A stretch of DNA of 64,000 nt from Psococerastis gibbosa (taxonomy: Eukaryota; Arthropoda; Insecta; Psocodea; Psocidae): contig OZ020487.1 in NCBI GenBank assembly GCA_963971405.1, positions 43,063,039 through 43,127,038 on the forward strand, written 5' to 3'. The position numbers and the translations under genes are program-made. The notes beneath the pieces were generated by a model. That model was not told the DNA's origin. It made no database searches and was given only the letters and a program-made list of their open reading frames with translations. Shown here in pieces: positions 62,411 through 64,000 of this stretch (within the stretch, counting starts at the first letter, position 1; each line of letters begins with the position of its first letter).

Positions 62411-62549
62411 GGCGCTTATTCCACCGACGTCAATAGTTCACTATTGACGTGTTTTACGGGGTAGCAGACAATTTTTACACTGTCTTTAATGTCTGCTACC
62501 ACGTCAAACACGTCAATAGTGAACTATTGACGACGGTGGAATAAGCGTC
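62411..62549. mobile_element. 139-bp MITE
   Basis: GGCGCTTATTCCACCGACGT and CGACGGTGGAATAAGCGTC, arms CAATAGTTCACTATTGACGT / TAGTGAACTATTGACG, core GTAGCAGACA..TGTCTGCTACCACGTC as in the other MITEs. Flanks are A-rich, so the duplication is unclear. Confidence 0.85.
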
Positions 62550-63333
62550 AAATTAAAAAGTCACTATGATATTGTGTGGATCAAGGGTTAGATTTTACAG
62601 ACGAAGATTCATTGATCCGTATAACCTCGAGCATTCATAGAACCTCAAACCCCTGAGGTTACAGCCTTGCCAAAGTTAACCTTAAGACTATTATAAAATA
62701 TATAAATATGGGATGGGTTAGGAAATTTGCCCATATGCACGAGGAACGTAACCTTCAGGCAAGTCCGCGCATACAGCACAGCAAGACACAACTCTCTAGA
62801 GGGAGACAAATAGAGTACAGACATACAGTCGAATGAGTCGATACTCGATAATCGATAGTCACAGGGGTTTAATATGCCGCCTATGCTTAACATATGAAAT
62901 TCCAACTACTAGATTAAGTTGTTTACAAAAACTTTCAAACCTGCGACAAGACCACCTACATTGTACATTGTCACGTGTCCCTTTCCAACCAAATTCTTTA
63001 TTGCTTAAAATTATCTTATGGTAATTGGATGGTGCCACCACGGCTGATTTTAAGGTTTATGCTATGGTCTAATTGCACGGTCAGTGCCTCCTAAATCCCA
63101 AATTTGAATCTTCCGCGCATAACACGTGACGTAACGCGGAACGCCACTTAGAAGGTAGGTAGAACAGTCTGGGCTTAGGTATAAGACATCCCATACATTT
63201 CGCATGACTTCGAAACTCTTATTTCTCCTACAACATTTTCATGTTTATAGTAGATCCCTTAATTAACAAGTAGTAGAGTAATAACAAAGAAAAACGTAAA
63301 GTGTAATTCCTTAGTCATGTGGTTGCGATATAA
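62550..63333. other. no gene recognised
   Basis: Intergenic; short frames without domains. Confidence 0.45.
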
Positions 63334-63624
63334 AAGAACCGGTCCGAGTCGAACACGCTTTCCAATTTATCAATTAGTAGATCACCGAAATTAGATTATA
63401 TATACCATATAATACTACAATGTAATTAGTAGATAGAGAAAATGAGTAATTCCATGGTAAATAATTTTCCTATGGTTAAATTTTGGATATCTCGGGGGGA
63501 GGAGGGGGCAGGGAGGGGGGTTGTCCACCTGACGGCACTGGAGGTGAGGTAAATTCTAGATAGGTCAGACCAACACGTTACCACACAGTAATAATGGCAG
63601 GGCCCACAATGCATTTGGCCGTTA
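63334..63624 (+). mobile_element. AATTGGAAAGC-family left-end fragment (copy 5)
   Basis: AAAGAACCGGTCCGAGTCGA, CGCTTTCCAATTTATCAATT, a G-rich run (63494-63521), TCCACCTGACGGCACTGGAG, and CCACACAGTAATAATGGCAG, then a jump at 63624. Confidence 0.75.
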
Positions 63625-64000
63625 TTGCTTTCCAATTTATACGTAGTATAAGGAAAGCTTTGTGATGGTCGAAATTTTCGATTCCGAGATTTCAACGGAT
63701 TTACACGTTTTGAGGTCTCAGGAATCCAAAAAAGTGGTTTTTACGAAATGTCTGTCTGTCTGTGTGTCGATTTCCGGGCAAACTACTCGGCCGATTTTGA
63801 TGAAATTTGGAATGTAGGTTTATAAAAATCATACCTTGGGACCATTTTTTTTTATTTAGGACTAACTCAATTTTGGGGGGTTTTATTTTCAAAACTCATA
63901 AAAAACGTCTAAAAAAATTATTTCTCAAAAACGGCTCCAACGATTTCTTTTAAATTCACATATATTGTAGTCGTTATTAATGTTGACACAATGCGGGGGG
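63625..64000 (-). mobile_element. AATTGGAAAGC-family copy 6, runs off the window
   Basis: TTGCTTTCCAATTTATACGT, (CTGT)n at 63750-63762, TTTCCGGGCAAACTACTCGG, ending in the TGCGGGGGG block at the window edge. Head to tail-to-head with copy 5. Confidence 0.75.

Noticed and set aside
1-64000. Whole-window search for a bacterial-type operon, phage, toxin-antitoxin or defence system
   Set aside because: Spliced introns, eukaryotic transposons and SINEs show a metazoan chromosome; no such gene clusters are present.

Overview
This is a eukaryotic window, almost certainly from an arthropod and most likely an insect. It holds one confident gene, spread over 29 kb on the minus strand, in a sea of transposable elements. 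The gene is an orthologue of Drosophila Hrb27C (hrp48, related to vertebrate DAZAP1), an RNA-binding hnRNP with two RRM domains. I rebuilt ten common exons plus two alternative first coding exons from reading frame, splice sites and family knowledge. Every junction keeps phase. The predicted proteins are 441 residues (first exon 58950-59026) and 434 residues (first exon 56759-56814). Insect-type LINE and DUF4817-type mariner remnants, the hrp48 architecture and the large repeat-filled introns support an arthropod with a fairly large genome. I cannot name the species.

Layout. Positions 1-29,700 are intergenic relative to this gene: MITEs, fold-back elements, hAT elements, a LINE tail (3407-3735), repeat families and one degenerate EF-hand fragment resembling swiprosin/EFHD (6875-7003, plus strand). 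Positions 29,736-59,026 are the hrp48 gene. The 3' half (29.7-45 kb) carries all the RRM and Gly/Gln/Pro-rich coding exons. Its introns hold LINE tails, nested MITEs, a tRNA-derived SINE, an internally deleted mariner element and a partial copy of an RRM2 exon. The long first intron (44,970-56,758 or 58,949) is mostly repeats: a 144-bp tandem array, a SINE, a fold-back disrupted by a Tc1-like element, a hAT element with a perfect 8-bp target duplication, and several copies of an 850-bp family ending in AATTGGAAAGC. Positions 59,027-64,000 upstream of the gene hold more of these families.

The repeats are the main structure here. At least five families can be defined by termini and target duplications seen directly: (1) MITEs with ends like GGCGGGTATTCCAC and a 3-bp TTA/TAA target duplication (PIF/Harbinger-like); (2) hAT-like elements with 8-bp duplications, several carrying long poly-C/poly-G runs; (3) long fold-backs; (4) Tc1/mariner elements at TA; (5) an unclassified element with internal (CAGA)n. 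I found no operon, CRISPR array, phage or obviously new multi-gene system. The most interesting points are the paired first exons, the exon fragment whose only differences are synonymous, a three-deep nest of MITEs and the EF-hand relic.
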